From assembly GCF_011682065.1 (NCBI RefSeq), contig NZ_VUYU01000025.1:39055-103054 (forward strand): 64,000 nt of DNA, in the 5' to 3' direction. This DNA comes from Massilia rubra (GTDB lineage: Bacteria; Pseudomonadota; Gammaproteobacteria; Burkholderiales; Burkholderiaceae_D). Under the pieces are notes generated by a model. It saw only the letters and a list, made by a program, of their open reading frames with translations. It was not told where the DNA came from and ran no database searches. Made by a program: the position numbers and the translations under genes. Shown piece by piece: positions 46,084-52,718 of the stretch. Positions within the stretch are counted from its first letter, which is position 1. Each line of letters opens with the position of its first letter.

Positions 46084-47577
46084 CTACTCGTCCTTGGCGC
46101 CGTCGATCCCCAGTTCGGCGATCTTGCGCGTGATGGTGTTGCGCCCGATCCCGAGGCGCACCGCCGCATCGTTCTTGCGCCCGTGCGTGTGCTTGAGCGC
46201 CGTCTTGATCAGGGCCGACTCGAACTGCCGTCCCAGCACGTCCATCACTTCCGACTGCCCGGCGGCCAGCATGCCGGCCGCTTGCAGCTCCAGCAAACCG
46301 ATCCAGCCGCCCGCCGCGTCCAGCGCCGCCATGCCGGCGCCGCCGCCCACCATGCCGGCCTGGCCGCTGGCGTGCAGCGCAGCGCCCTCGCCCGGCGCCA
46401 GCGGCAGCGCCGCGTCGGCCGCGCCGTCCTGCGTCAGTTCGAACGGCATGTCCTTGACTTCCACCGTCTGGCCGGGCGCCATCACGGTGATCCAGTTGCA
46501 CAGGTTTTCCAGCTGGCGCACATTGCCCGGCAAATCCAGCCCGGTGAGGAACTGCATCGCCGGCTCGCTCATGCGCTTGGCCTCGACCCCGAGCTGGCGC
46601 GCGCTCTGCACCAGGAAGTGGCGCACCAAAAGGGGGATATCCTCGCGCCGCTCCCGCAAACTGGGCAGGCGCAGGCGGATCACGTTCAGGCGGTGATACA
46701 AGTCTTCGCGAAACAGGCCGTCGCGCACGCGCTGTTCCAGGTTCTGGTGGGTCGCCGTGATCACGCGCACATTGGCCTTCATCGGCTGGTGCCCGCCGAC
46801 ACGGTAGAAGTGACCGTCCGAGAGCACCCGCAGCAAGCGGGTTTGCAGGTCGAACGGCATGTCGCCGATTTCATCCAGGAACAGGGTGCCGTTTTCGGCC
46901 TGCTCGAAGCGCCCGCGGCGCGTGGTCTGCGCGCCCGTGAAAGCGCCGCGTTCGTGGCCGAACAGTTCGGATTCGAGCAAGTCCTTCGGGATCGCCGCGG
47001 TGTTCAGGGCGATGAAGGGCTGCTGCGCGCGCGGGCTGTGCTTGTGCAGCGCGCGCGCCACCAGTTCCTTGCCGGTGCCCGATTCGCCCGTGATCAGCAC
47101 CGTCACGTTCGATTGCGACAAGCGCCCGATGGCGCGGAACACTTCCTGCATGGCCGGCGCCTGGCCCAGGATTTCGGGGGTTTCGGTGGGACCCGATTCG
47201 ACGCTGGTCTCGCGCAGGCTTTCTTCCAGCGCGCGCCGGATCAGTTCGACCGCCTTGTCGATGTCGAACGGCTTGGCCAAGTATTCGAACGCCCCGCCCT
47301 GGAAGGCGGCGACGGCCGAATCGAGGTCGGAAAAGGCGGTGATGATAATGACCGGCAGGCCGGGATAGCTGGTCTTGACCGTTTGCAGCAGGTCCAGCCC
47401 CGACTCGCCCGGCATGCGGATGTCGGACACCAGCACTTGCGGCGTATCGAATTCGAGCGCGGCCATCGCATCGCGCGCGTTCGAAAAGCTTTTGGTGGCG
47501 AGGTTCTCGCGTGCCAGTGCTTTTTCAAGCACCCAGCGGATGGAGGCGTCGTCGTCGACTATCCAGATTGGTTTCAT
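46084..47577 (-). CDS. ntrC: nitrogen regulator NtrC (sigma-54 activator)
   Basis: 497 residues from the ATG at 47577. A receiver domain (IWIVDDDASIR, phospho-acceptor Asp52 in VSDIRMPG, YLAKPFD) precedes an AAA+ sigma-54 activation domain. That domain has Walker A GESGTGKE, the sigma-54 contact loop GAFTGA, and Walker B LFLDEIGDMP. A Fis-type helix-turn-helix ends the protein (AVRLGIGRNTITRKIAEL). Between AAA+ and DNA-binding parts lies an Ala/Gly-rich linker (about residues 390-440) longer than in E. coli. It is phosphorylated by NtrB encoded 68 bp upstream, and should act on the sigma-54 promoter of glnA. Confidence 0.96.
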   Translation of the reverse strand: MKPIWIVDDDASIRWVLEKALARENLATKSFSNARDAMAALEFDTPQVLVSDIRMPGESGLDLLQTVKTSYPGLPVIIITAFSDLDSAVAAFQGGAFEYLAKPFDIDKAVELIRRALEESLRETSVESGPTETPEILGQAPAMQEVFRAIGRLSQSNVTVLITGESGTGKELVARALHKHSPRAQQPFIALNTAAIPKDLLESELFGHERGAFTGAQTTRRGRFEQAENGTLFLDEIGDMPFDLQTRLLRVLSDGHFYRVGGHQPMKANVRVITATHQNLEQRVRDGLFREDLYHRLNVIRLRLPSLRERREDIPLLVRHFLVQSARQLGVEAKRMSEPAMQFLTGLDLPGNVRQLENLCNWITVMAPGQTVEVKDMPFELTQDGAADAALPLAPGEGAALHASGQAGMVGGGAGMAALDAAGGWIGLLELQAAGMLAAGQSEVMDVLGRQFESALIKTALKHTHGRKNDAAVRLGIGRNTITRKIAELGIDGAKDE

Positions 47578-47645
47578 GTGTTCGCGCTTCCCCGCAATAT
47601 GGATCTTCAATTGATGGGACCCGGACGACAAGGCTGATGCGCGGC

Positions 47646-48722
47646 TTATGGCAGCGGCAACAGTATCCTGAAATCCGTAAATCCAGGCCGGCTTTCGCAC
47701 TCGATCACACCCATGTGCTGCTGCACGAAGGTCTGCGCCAGTGTCAGCCCCAGGCCGCTGCCGCCCTCCCGTCCCGATACCAAGGGATAGAAGATGCGGT
47801 CGCGGATCTGCGGCGGGATGCCCGGTCCATTGTCGATGATATGCAAGTCTAATGCCAGCCCGTAGCGCACCTTGGCCAGGGTCACCTGGCGCGCCACGCG
47901 GGTCTTGAAAACCAGCTGGGCGTCGCCCGCCACAATCTGCTCCGACAACGCTTGCGCCGCATTGTGGGCGATATTGAGCACGGTCTGGATCAGCTGTTCC
48001 TTGTCGCCCCTGAACTCGGGAATCGAGGCGTCGTAGTCGCGCCGGATGGAGAGGCCGGCCGGGAACTCGGCCAGCATCAGGCTGCGCACGCGCTCGAGCA
48101 CTTCGTGGATATTGACGTCGCCGACGATGTGCGGACGGCGGTGCGGCGCCAGCAGGCGGTCGACCAGGGTTTGCAGGCGGTCCGCTTCCTTGATGATCAC
48201 CTGGGTGTACTCGCGCAGTTGGGTCAGGTGACGCGCCGGCAGTTCGAGTTCGAGCAGTTGCGCCGCGCCGCGGATGCCGCCCAGCGGGTTCTTGATCTCG
48301 TGCGCCAGGTTGCGCACCAGTTCCTTGTTGACCTGGCTCTGGTCGAGGATGCGCTCTTCGCGGTCGAGTTTGAGTTGCTGGACGTTCTCGCGCAGCTCGA
48401 TCACGATGCCCCACTCGCCGGCTTCGCTGACGATGCTGTGCACATGCAGCGGCTCGCGCCCGCTGCGCTCCAGGGTCAGGTCCTGGCGCAGGTCGGCGTA
48501 TTTATGGGCCAGCGCCTGCTCGCACAGCTTGATCAACTCCTCGGCATTGAGGAACAGCGTGTTCAGTTGCTGGCGTTGCAGGGCGCGCAGCGAGCTTTCG
48601 AGCAGGTTCTCGCAGGCGGCGTTGGCGAAGGTGATGGCGCCGCCGGCATCGACCAGCAGCACGGCCGACGCCAGCAGGTCGAGGCCGGCCAGGCCGTCGC
48701 GCCGTGGCGCGGCTACAGTCAT
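47646..48722 (-). CDS. ntrB: nitrogen-sensing histidine kinase NtrB
   Basis: 358 residues from the ATG at 48722. A PAS-like N-terminal domain (LASAVLLVDAGGAITFANAACENLL), the H-box NLAHEIKNPLGGIRGAAQLLE (His141), the N-box IAHNAAQAL, and G-boxes DNGPGIP and GGSGLGLTLAQ are visible. Cytosolic and without membrane segments, as usual. It autophosphorylates and acts on NtrC under control of PII. The start codon lies at the very edge of a palindromic repeat that fills the gap to the DUF4124 gene. The ribosome site is weak. The frame stays open through the repeat, but those residues are not family-like. Confidence 0.94.
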   Translation of the reverse strand: MTVAAPRRDGLAGLDLLASAVLLVDAGGAITFANAACENLLESSLRALQRQQLNTLFLNAEELIKLCEQALAHKYADLRQDLTLERSGREPLHVHSIVSEAGEWGIVIELRENVQQLKLDREERILDQSQVNKELVRNLAHEIKNPLGGIRGAAQLLELELPARHLTQLREYTQVIIKEADRLQTLVDRLLAPHRRPHIVGDVNIHEVLERVRSLMLAEFPAGLSIRRDYDASIPEFRGDKEQLIQTVLNIAHNAAQALSEQIVAGDAQLVFKTRVARQVTLAKVRYGLALDLHIIDNGPGIPPQIRDRIFYPLVSGREGGSGLGLTLAQTFVQQHMGVIECESRPGFTDFRILLPLP

Positions 48723-48859
48723 GGGAGCTCGCAAAACCGTAGCGAGCGGCGCAAGTTTCGTCCGAGAAGCGGAGCCGTACGAAGGTACGGTGAGCATCGC
48801 AGGACTTTCGTGTCCCGGACGAAAATTGCGCCGCGCAGTAGGTTTGGCGAGGCTCCCAT
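48721..48859. repeat. ERIC-like long palindromic element
   Basis: 139 bp that fold back nearly end to end. ATGGGAGCTCGCAAAACC at the left matches the inverted GGTTTGGCGAGGCTCCCAT at the right. GCGGCGCAAGTTTCGTCCG is mirrored by CGGACGAAAATTGCGCCGC. CGTACGAAGGTACG forms the centre-left hairpin. It fits exactly between the stop of the DUF4124 gene and the start of ntrB. Confidence 0.85.
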
Positions 48860-49386
48860 CATTTGATGTTCGAGATTTCGCGGCGCAGCGCTTCGACATT
48901 CTTTTCGGCGCGCGCGACGTTTTCCGCCATTTGCTTGACCCGCTCTTCGTACTTGGCGTAGTTCTTCTCGTTGCCCTGGCGTTCAGGCTCGCCCTTGTTG
49001 TATTCGCGTTTGAGTTCGGCCAGCTTCTTCTCTTCGGCGCGCAGTTCCTGGTTGAGGATTTCGCGCCGGTCGGCGTCGCGCGCGCGCTGCTCGCTGCCGC
49101 CCACCTTGGGAAAATCGGTCGGCGTGGTCACCGGCTTGGCCGGCCCGGTATTCTTGCGCGCGGACGGCGCCGGGATATTGTTCGGCACGTCGAGCTGCTT
49201 GCAGCCGCTCTTGGGGTTGTCGGTCAACTCTTTTTTGCCATTGGCGTCGACGCACAAATAGATGTCGGCCCGGGCCAGCGGTTGCACGCCCAGGCCGGCG
49301 AGCAGCGCCAGCGCCAGTAAAGGCAACTTTGGCGAGCGCAGCGGGCGGAGCAGGCGAATCCGGGACATCCTCGTTATCATAAGCAT
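48859..49386 (-). CDS. DUF4124 domain protein with coiled coil
   Basis: About 175 residues; starts at 49386, 49380 or 49368 are possible and no ribosome site decides. A signal sequence (RSPKLPLLALALLAGLGVQPLARA) is followed by a DUF4124-like segment, DIYLCVDANGKKELTDNPKSGCKQLDV. A low-complexity linker and a charged C-terminal coiled coil (REILNQELRAEEKKLAELKREY, VARAEKNVEALRREI) complete it. It is probably periplasmic. It sits between glnA and ntrB, all on the minus strand. Its function in nitrogen control, if any, is unknown. Confidence 0.8.
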   Translation of the reverse strand: MLMITRMSRIRLLRPLRSPKLPLLALALLAGLGVQPLARADIYLCVDANGKKELTDNPKSGCKQLDVPNNIPAPSARKNTGPAKPVTTPTDFPKVGGSEQRARDADRREILNQELRAEEKKLAELKREYNKGEPERQGNEKNYAKYEERVKQMAENVARAEKNVEALRREISNIK

Positions 49387-49446
49387 CAGCGTTGTTTCAC
49401 GGAATTCCGTGGAGTAATTAGATTCAACCGAATATACAACATCCAA

Positions 49447-49519
49447 TGAAAAACGCGAGGAAAGCCGTGGCCTTCCTCGCGTTTTTATACCGTAGAGATA
49501 CGTTTTGATGTCTCTACGG
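49447..49519 (-). terminator. double terminator behind glnA
   Basis: The first hairpin is AAACGCGAGGAAAG-type (49450-49486), with a 14-bp near-perfect stem and T-runs on both sides. The second is CCGTAGAGA (49490-49498) pairing with TCTCTACGG (49511-49519). Together they should strongly uncouple glnA from the genes behind it. Confidence 0.85.
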
Positions 49520-49562
49520 CCACAGGTGCTGCAAGTTGGCAATGCTTGCCAACAAAAAACAA

Positions 49563-50978
49563 TTACAGCGAATAGTACATGTCGAACTCAGCCGGGTGCG
49601 TGGTCATGCGCATGCGTTGCACGTCCTGCATTTTGAGTTCGATGTAGGCATCGATCATGCTGTCGCTGAAAACGCCGCCGCGGGTCAGGAACTCGCGGTC
49701 CTTGTTCAGGTTATCCAGGGCTTCTTCCAGCGAAGCGCACACGGTCGGGATCAGCGCGTCTTCTTCCGGCGGCAGGTGGTACAGGTCTTTCGACGCCGCT
49801 TCGCCCGGATGGATCTTGTTGGCGATACCGTCCAGGCCCGCCATCAGCAGCGCGGCGAAGCACAGGTACACGTTTGCCAGTGGATCCGGGAAGCGGGTCT
49901 CGATGCGGCGGCCTTTTGGATTGGCCACGTGCGGAATACGGATCGAGGCCGAACGGTTCTTGGCCGAGTAAGCCAGCTTGACCGGCGCTTCGTAGCCAGG
50001 CACGAGGCGCTTGTACGAGTTGGTGCCCGGATTGGTGATCGCGTTCAGTGCCTTGGCGTGCTTGATGATGCCGCCGATGTAGAACAGCGCATCTTCCGAC
50101 AGGCCCGCATAGCCGTCGCCGGCGAACAGGTTTTTGCCGTCTTTCCAGATCGACTGGTGCACGTGCATGCCCGAGCCATTGTCGCCAACGATCGGTTTCG
50201 GCATGAAGGTGGCGGTCTTGCCATAGCTGTGGGCCACGTTCCAGACCACGTATTTCAGGTTCTGGGTCCAGTCGGCGCGCTCGACCAGGGTCGAGAAGCG
50301 GGTGCCGATTTCATTCTGGCCGGCGCCGGCCACTTCGTGGTGGTGCACTTCGACCGGGATGCCCAGTTCTTCGAGGATCAGGCACATTTCGGAGCGCATG
50401 TCCTGGAACGAATCGACCGGTGGCACCGGGAAGTAGCCGCCCTTGACGGTTGGACGGTGGCCGCTGTTGCCGCCTTCGGTCTTGGCGTCGGTCGCCCACG
50501 ACGATTCATCCGAATCGATCTTGACGAAGCAGCCCGACATGTCGATCTTCCAGCGCACGCTGTCGAAGATGAAAAATTCCGGCTCAGGGCCGAAGTAGGC
50601 GGTGTCGCCGATGCCGGTCGACTTGAGGTAGGCTTCGGCGCGCTTGGCGATCGAACGCGGATCGCGGTCGTAGCCCTTGCCGTCGGCCGGTTCGATGACG
50701 TCGCACTGCATGAACAGCGTGACTTCTTCCATGAACGGGTCGATGTTGGCGGTGTTCGGGTCTGGCATGAGCAGCATGTCGGACGCTTCGATGCCCTTCC
50801 AGCCGGCGATCGACGAGCCGTCGAAAGCGTGGCCCGATTCAAATTTGTCGAGATCGAAGTGCGATACGGGAACCGTTACGTGCTGCTCTTTGCCGCGCGT
50901 ATCGGCGAAGCGAAAGTCCACAAAGCGAACGTGCTTCTCTTTAACCATTTCCAAGACTTCTGCGGCCGTCATTGCCAT
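49563..50978 (-). CDS. glnA: glutamine synthetase type I
   Basis: 471 residues from the ATG at 50978 with AGGAGA upstream. Condenses glutamate and ammonia with ATP. The catalytic domain shows [28 protein letters not shown] and [10 protein letters not shown]. The adenylylation loop [10 protein letters not shown] carries the target tyrosine (about Tyr400), the substrate of GlnE encoded at 19.4 kb. The open frame upstream to 51212 is promoter DNA. It is controlled by a sigma-54 promoter and NtrC sites, and followed by a double terminator, then DUF4124, ntrB and ntrC. Confidence 0.98.
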   Translation of the reverse strand: MAMTAAEVLEMVKEKHVRFVDFRFADTRGKEQHVTVPVSHFDLDKFESGHAFDGSSIAGWKGIEASDMLLMPDPNTANIDPFMEEVTLFMQCDVIEPADGKGYDRDPRSIAKRAEAYLKSTGIGDTAYFGPEPEFFIFDSVRWKIDMSGCFVKIDSDESSWATDAKTEGGNSGHRPTVKGGYFPVPPVDSFQDMRSEMCLILEELGIPVEVHHHEVAGAGQNEIGTRFSTLVERADWTQNLKYVVWNVAHSYGKTATFMPKPIVGDNGSGMHVHQSIWKDGKNLFAGDGYAGLSEDALFYIGGIIKHAKALNAITNPGTNSYKRLVPGYEAPVKLAYSAKNRSASIRIPHVANPKGRRIETRFPDPLANVYLCFAALLMAGLDGIANKIHPGEAASKDLYHLPPEEDALIPTVCASLEEALDNLNKDREFLTRGGVFSDSMIDAYIELKMQDVQRMRMTTHPAEFDMYYSL

Positions 50979-51040
50979 GCGTATCTCTCCTAATATAAAT
51001 GGGGGGTTGCCGCCCGGGCGGCAAAACTTACAGGAATCAT

Positions 51041-51056
51041 AGCAGAAAGCGTGCCA
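51041..51056 (-). promoter_or_regulatory. sigma-54 promoter of glnA
   Basis: On the minus strand TGGCACGctttcTGCT matches the -24/-12 consensus (GG and GC ten bases apart). The predicted start is near 51030, about 50 bp before the glnA ATG. Confidence 0.88.
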
Positions 51057-51162
51057 GCCAGACCACATAGGCCAAAGGCAATAGCAGCGTTGAAAATGCT
51101 GCCAAATGGCACTAAACTTCTGGGTCCCTGTTGGCGGCGTGCCCGTGGCGCCCGGCTGCGCT

Positions 51163-51208
51163 CGCACTGCATTGGTGCAAAGACTGCCGATTGCACCAGT
51201 TTGATGCG
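51163..51208. promoter_or_regulatory. two NtrC enhancer sites
   Basis: GCACTGCATTGGTGCA (51164-51179) and TGCACCAGTTTGATGCG (51192-51208) both fit the NtrC dyad TGCAC-n-GTGCA. Their centres are 29 bp apart, close to three helical turns, and lie about 141 and 170 bp upstream of the predicted glnA start. Confidence 0.75.
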
Positions 51209-51288
51209 CCATGCACCGAAAAGGGAAATATGCCGCGCCATGGTGCGCCGCTCATATAATAATCGCAAACTTCACCGAGGAATACGCC

Positions 51289-51747
51289 ATGAGTAACGTC
51301 GAGACCCTGCTTACCGCCGCCCGCACCCGCGCGCCGGGCGAACCGTATGCCGGAGCGGTGACGCCGCAGGAAGCCTGGGAACTGCTGCAAAGCGAAGCGC
51401 GCGTGCGCCTGGTCGACGTGCGCACCGACGCCGAGCGCGCCTGGGTCGGCAAGGTCGCCATTCCGGCGCAGCAGCACTGCGCGGTGCAGTGGAGCGTGTG
51501 GCCGGAAGGGGTGCCCAATCCCGATTTTGTGCAGCAGTTGCAAGCGGTGGCGCAGAAGGATGAAGTGCTACTGTTTTTGTGCCGCTCGGGCGTGCGGTCG
51601 CGCCACGCGGCCAGGGTCGCGACCGAAAACGGCTATGCGCACGCCTTCGATATCCTGGAAGGTTTCGAGGGCGACAAGGATGCGGACGGGCACCGCAAGA
51701 GCGTGGGCGGGTGGTGCAAGGCGGGCTTGCCGTGGATGGGGGCCTGA
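51289..51747 (+). CDS. rhodanese-like sulfurtransferase
   Basis: 152 residues from the ATG at 51289 with GAGG ten bases upstream. A single rhodanese domain: VTPQEAWELLQSEARVRLVDVRTDAE and the active-site loop LFLCRSGVRSRHAA with Cys98, then YAHAFDILEGFEGDKD. It would carry a persulfide; the sulfur acceptor is unknown. No signal peptide is seen. It is divergent from glnA and shares its upstream region, but the NtrC sites lie closer to this gene than to glnA, so co-regulation is possible. Confidence 0.9.
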   Translation: MSNVETLLTAARTRAPGEPYAGAVTPQEAWELLQSEARVRLVDVRTDAERAWVGKVAIPAQQHCAVQWSVWPEGVPNPDFVQQLQAVAQKDEVLLFLCRSGVRSRHAARVATENGYAHAFDILEGFEGDKDADGHRKSVGGWCKAGLPWMGA

Positions 51748-51818
51748 AGCGCGCATAAGTTCATGGCCCGGCGCGGCCGATCAAGCGCCTTTTTGCAGGC
51801 AAGCGAACAATTTTTCTG

Positions 51819-52175
51819 TCAGGCGGCAATCTTAAGACTGAGCTCAACCTCAACTTTTTGGTTGCCGTTCTCCAGCAATTCCTTCTTCCCCTCGTTGGCC
51901 ATTTGAGTCAGGATTCCCCTGACCTCCGCATTGGCAAAGCGCTTGAGTGCTTCTCGCATCAAGGGCTGGTAACCGATTCCGTGAATTTTCGCGATGAGCT
52001 TGAATTGCTCGATCAAATCTTTCGGTATGCGAATAGAAATGGCTTGCAAACCGAGCGAATCGTCCAGTTCACGTTCCGCACCAACAGGGACCCGTTGAAC
52101 GAACCTTTCATCGTTACCCAACTGACCGCTATCCCAAGCCTCTGTCGTATCGTCAATTTTGTCCATGTCGGCCAC
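51819..52175 (-). CDS. CopG/BrnA-like antitoxin candidate
   Basis: 118 residues from the GTG at 52175 with AAGGAG eight bases upstream (an ATG nine bases further in is too far from it). The centre SLGLQAISIRIPKDLIEQFKLIAKIHGIGYQPLMREAL is a ribbon-helix-helix-type DNA-binding pattern seen in CopG and BrnA proteins. An acidic N-terminus precedes it, and a tail with VEVELSLKIAA follows. It is encoded 12 bp after a small putative toxin gene. I infer an antitoxin and autorepressor role. Confidence 0.7.
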   Translation of the reverse strand: MADMDKIDDTTEAWDSGQLGNDERFVQRVPVGAERELDDSLGLQAISIRIPKDLIEQFKLIAKIHGIGYQPLMREALKRFANAEVRGILTQMANEGKKELLENGNQKVEVELSLKIAA

Positions 52176-52187
52176 TTTGCAACTCCT

Positions 52188-52472
52188 TCAAGGTTTCGCA
52201 TACTTGTTGTAGATACGGCATATTTCTTCTGTGGCTTCATAGGCTGATTTCAGCTCTACGCCATCTCTGACAGGTACAAACATTATTTTCAGCATCCGGT
52301 TTTGATCGGTTTTGGCCACGAACCAGTTTGTGAGCGGGTCGGTCAAGTGATGGGCTCGAGTATCCACACAGAGACCGCCCTCCCTATTCATAAAGCACTG
52401 CGCGATTTCGTCTGCGGTGATCTTGCGCTCTCCAATTTTGGCGAGGACACTCTGACTGATACGTATCGGCAC
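52188..52472 (-). CDS. small toxin-like protein (94 aa)
   Basis: 94 residues from the GTG at 52472, with AAGGAGGG upstream, a very strong ribosome site. The sequence ITADEIAQCFMNREGGLCVDTRAHHLTDPLTNWFVAKTDQNRMLKIMF matches a small family usually labelled ADP-ribosyl-(dinitrogen reductase) hydrolase, though it is far too short for that enzyme. It is regularly found before CopG-like genes. The arrangement and the RelE-like size suggest a type II toxin. The activity is unproven. Confidence 0.65.
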   Translation of the reverse strand: MPIRISQSVLAKIGERKITADEIAQCFMNREGGLCVDTRAHHLTDPLTNWFVAKTDQNRMLKIMFVPVRDGVELKSAYEATEEICRIYNKYAKP

Positions 52473-52644
52473 CTGAGGTCCCTCCTTGTATATACAGCGA
52501 CGGCAAAAGCTCGACAGTACAACCGTTCTGCTGTCGAAGCTTGAGGTACGTCAACGAGTCAGCAAAGGGATTTTGCCCCATTTAGTCATCGACTCGGTGG
52601 AGGGTCGGACATGCCAGAGCGCGTATATACAAGGCCTGTTTTGG

Positions 52645-52658
52645 CTATAGTACTATAG
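52645..52658. promoter_or_regulatory. perfect 14-bp palindrome CTATAGTACTATAG
   Basis: A perfect AT-rich dyad in the 246-bp gap between the toxin-like gene and the propeller sensor kinase, 170 bp upstream of the toxin start. It resembles operator sites of ribbon-helix-helix antitoxins and may also contain a -10 element. Confidence 0.4.
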
Positions 52659-52718
52659 GTCTGCAGCGTGTGCGCTTGCGGGTGCGGGCGCCGCGGATTG
52701 ACCTGAACGCCCAACACA

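Noticed and set aside
48723..48899. N-terminal extension of ntrB through the palindromic repeat
   Set aside because: The frame is open by chance. The extra residues are repeat-derived, and the PAS domain begins directly after the ATG at 48722.
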